DNA from: Desulfonatronospira sp.
GTDB taxonomy: Bacteria; Desulfobacterota; Desulfovibrionia; Desulfovibrionales; Desulfonatronovibrionaceae
Assembly (NCBI GenBank): GCA_003563255.1
Contig: PWSL01000258.1
Coordinates: forward strand, 1 to 5,099
Length of the DNA stretch: 5,099 nucleotides
Reading direction: 5' to 3'
Below the pieces are notes generated by a model. That model was not told the DNA's origin. It saw only the letters and a list, made by a program, of their open reading frames with translations, and did no database searches. The stretch's first letter is position 1. Every line of letters begins with the position of its first letter. This document shows positions 4,263 through 5,099 of this stretch, piece by piece. Both the position numbers and the translations under genes were made by a program.

Positions 4263-5099
4263 GCTGATCTTGTCTGCGCAGGATGTTGTACACAGTTTTC
4301 CTGTTCAATTGCAGCCGTTCGGAGATTTCAGTTTTCTTGTAGCCGCGGGCCACAAGCTGTTCCACCAAGTATCTTCTGGCCTTAATTGTCTCAGGGGATC
4401 TGGGCTTGCCGGACAAGACCTTGTGCAAAAGATCGTCAAGCTCAGGCAGCTCAGGAAGTTGTTGGCCACTCTTTTGGGCAGCCTGGTCCTTACGTGCCAC
4501 TTTCTTTAAAAGACCCGGAAACAAACGGACAAGGACGTTCAACAGCTTCTCAATCACTCCCTCCTGCTCCAGGGCATTTCCGGGGGATTGGCTTCCGGCC
4601 CCTTGCAACAATGTGGCATAATAATTTCTGGCCTGGTCCTGATCCTGGTCCAGCAAAGTAAGGACAGGGCCTGGATCGACAAAGGAGGACGGGGGGTCAA
4701 AGCGGGTGTAAAGACTGCAGGATGACCACCTGTACTCCTGTGCCTGTTTTATCAATCCTGCCCGGACCGGGTTTAGATGAACATAGATCGATGCCGCCAG
4801 AAGATAAGTGTTGTCCAGACACACGGCCTGTCTGAAAGGACCGCCGAATATGTGACCGCGCCGTTCATACTTGTGGTTGAAGCGCCTGGCATAACGAAAG
4901 AATATGGAATGCATGGCCTGGCTCAGATTGTCCTTGCGGGGTTCCAGAAGGAGGTGGACATGATTGGGCATTAACGCCAGGGCATAAAATTTGACATCAT
5001 GCTCTTCTGCTGTGTTTTTTAGCAGGCCAAGCATGGTCAGGTAATCGCCGTCCTCCAGAAAAAGCGGTTCCCTGCCTGCAGCTCTCTGGGTAATGTGGG
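4258..5099 (-). CDS. REP-associated tyrosine transposase with C-terminal helix-turn-helix, 5' end outside window
   Basis: The frame is open from the window edge to TAA at 4258. It begins HITQRAAGREPLFLEDGDYL, the usual second segment of Y1 RAYTs, so only about 10-15 residues are missing and the ATG at 5034 is internal. Counting from that Met, the HUH motif is MPNHVHLLLEP (H25, H27), the likely nucleophile is Y48 in FFRYARRFN, then RRGHIFGGPFRQ (58-69), HLNPVRAG (86-93) and YRWSSC (101-106). A linker with DQDQDQ (129-134) leads to a C-terminal helix-turn-helix (about 222-254, with TEISERLQLNRKTVYNILRR), probably an extra DNA-binding domain. The family excises and inserts single-stranded REP-type DNA. 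The REP-like repeat at its stop codon is the likely substrate. The frame is intact in the visible part, so it may be active. Confidence 0.93.
   Translation of the reverse strand, partial: HITQRAAGREPLFLEDGDYLTMLGLLKNTAEEHDVKFYALALMPNHVHLLLEPRKDNLSQAMHSIFFRYARRFNHKYERRGHIFGGPFRQAVCLDNTYLLAASIYVHLNPVRAGLIKQAQEYRWSSCSLYTRFDPPSSFVDPGPVLTLLDQDQDQARNYYATLLQGAGSQSPGNALEQEGVIEKLLNVLVRLFPGLLKKVARKDQAAQKSGQQLPELPELDDLLHKVLSGKPRSPETIKARRYLVEQLVARGYKKTEISERLQLNRKTVYNILRRQDQL

Overview
All convincing genes in this window lie on the minus strand. The window looks like an accessory, mobile-element-rich stretch of a bacterial chromosome. Two different single-strand (Y1, HUH-type) transposases of the REP-associated kind (RAYTs) occupy its two ends, and both run off the window. 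Base composition is mixed: GC in single 60-base lines ranges from 37% (2161-2220 and 2401-2460) to 58% (3361-3420). The protein style and the number of RAYTs suggest a Gram-negative bacterium, possibly a sulfate-reducing deltaproteobacterium. That is an impression only; no taxonomic marker is present.

Layout from right to left, which is the direction of transcription. (1) 5099-4258 is a RAYT with a C-terminal helix-turn-helix, missing its first residues. (2) 4257-4058 is a 200-bp gap. It starts with a double REP-like repeat block that touches the RAYT stop codon and ends with the leader of the next gene, which can form alternative hairpins. (3) 4057-2633 is a 474-aa protein with a ParB/sulfiredoxin-like core (GNRRL motif) and a long helical C-terminal half; no ParA partner is visible. 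(4) 2618-2043 is a small operon with a near-consensus sigma70 promoter, encoding a DUF4160 protein and then a DUF2442 protein whose ribosome site lies inside the last codons of the first gene. (5) 2042-1691 is non-coding and holds several palindromes and a second, solo copy of the REP-like block seen next to the RAYT. (6) 1690-1108 is an unrecognised, mostly helical protein of 193 aa if a one-base shift at a run of six T is corrected; as read it stops early at 1211. (7) 1107-804 is non-coding and rich in palindromes. (8) 803-1 is a second, unrelated-looking RAYT with a strong ribosome site, cut by the window edge.

The best new signal is the RAYT/repeat relationship. A block of about 80 bp with two CATGCAT-containing units 46 bp apart occurs once against the 3' end of the right-hand RAYT and once about 2.4 kb away, in the same orientation, without a transposase. 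The ParB-like gene and the DUF4160/DUF2442 pair lie between the two copies. They could be cargo, or the solo copy could be an independent REP-type insertion; the sequence alone does not decide this.
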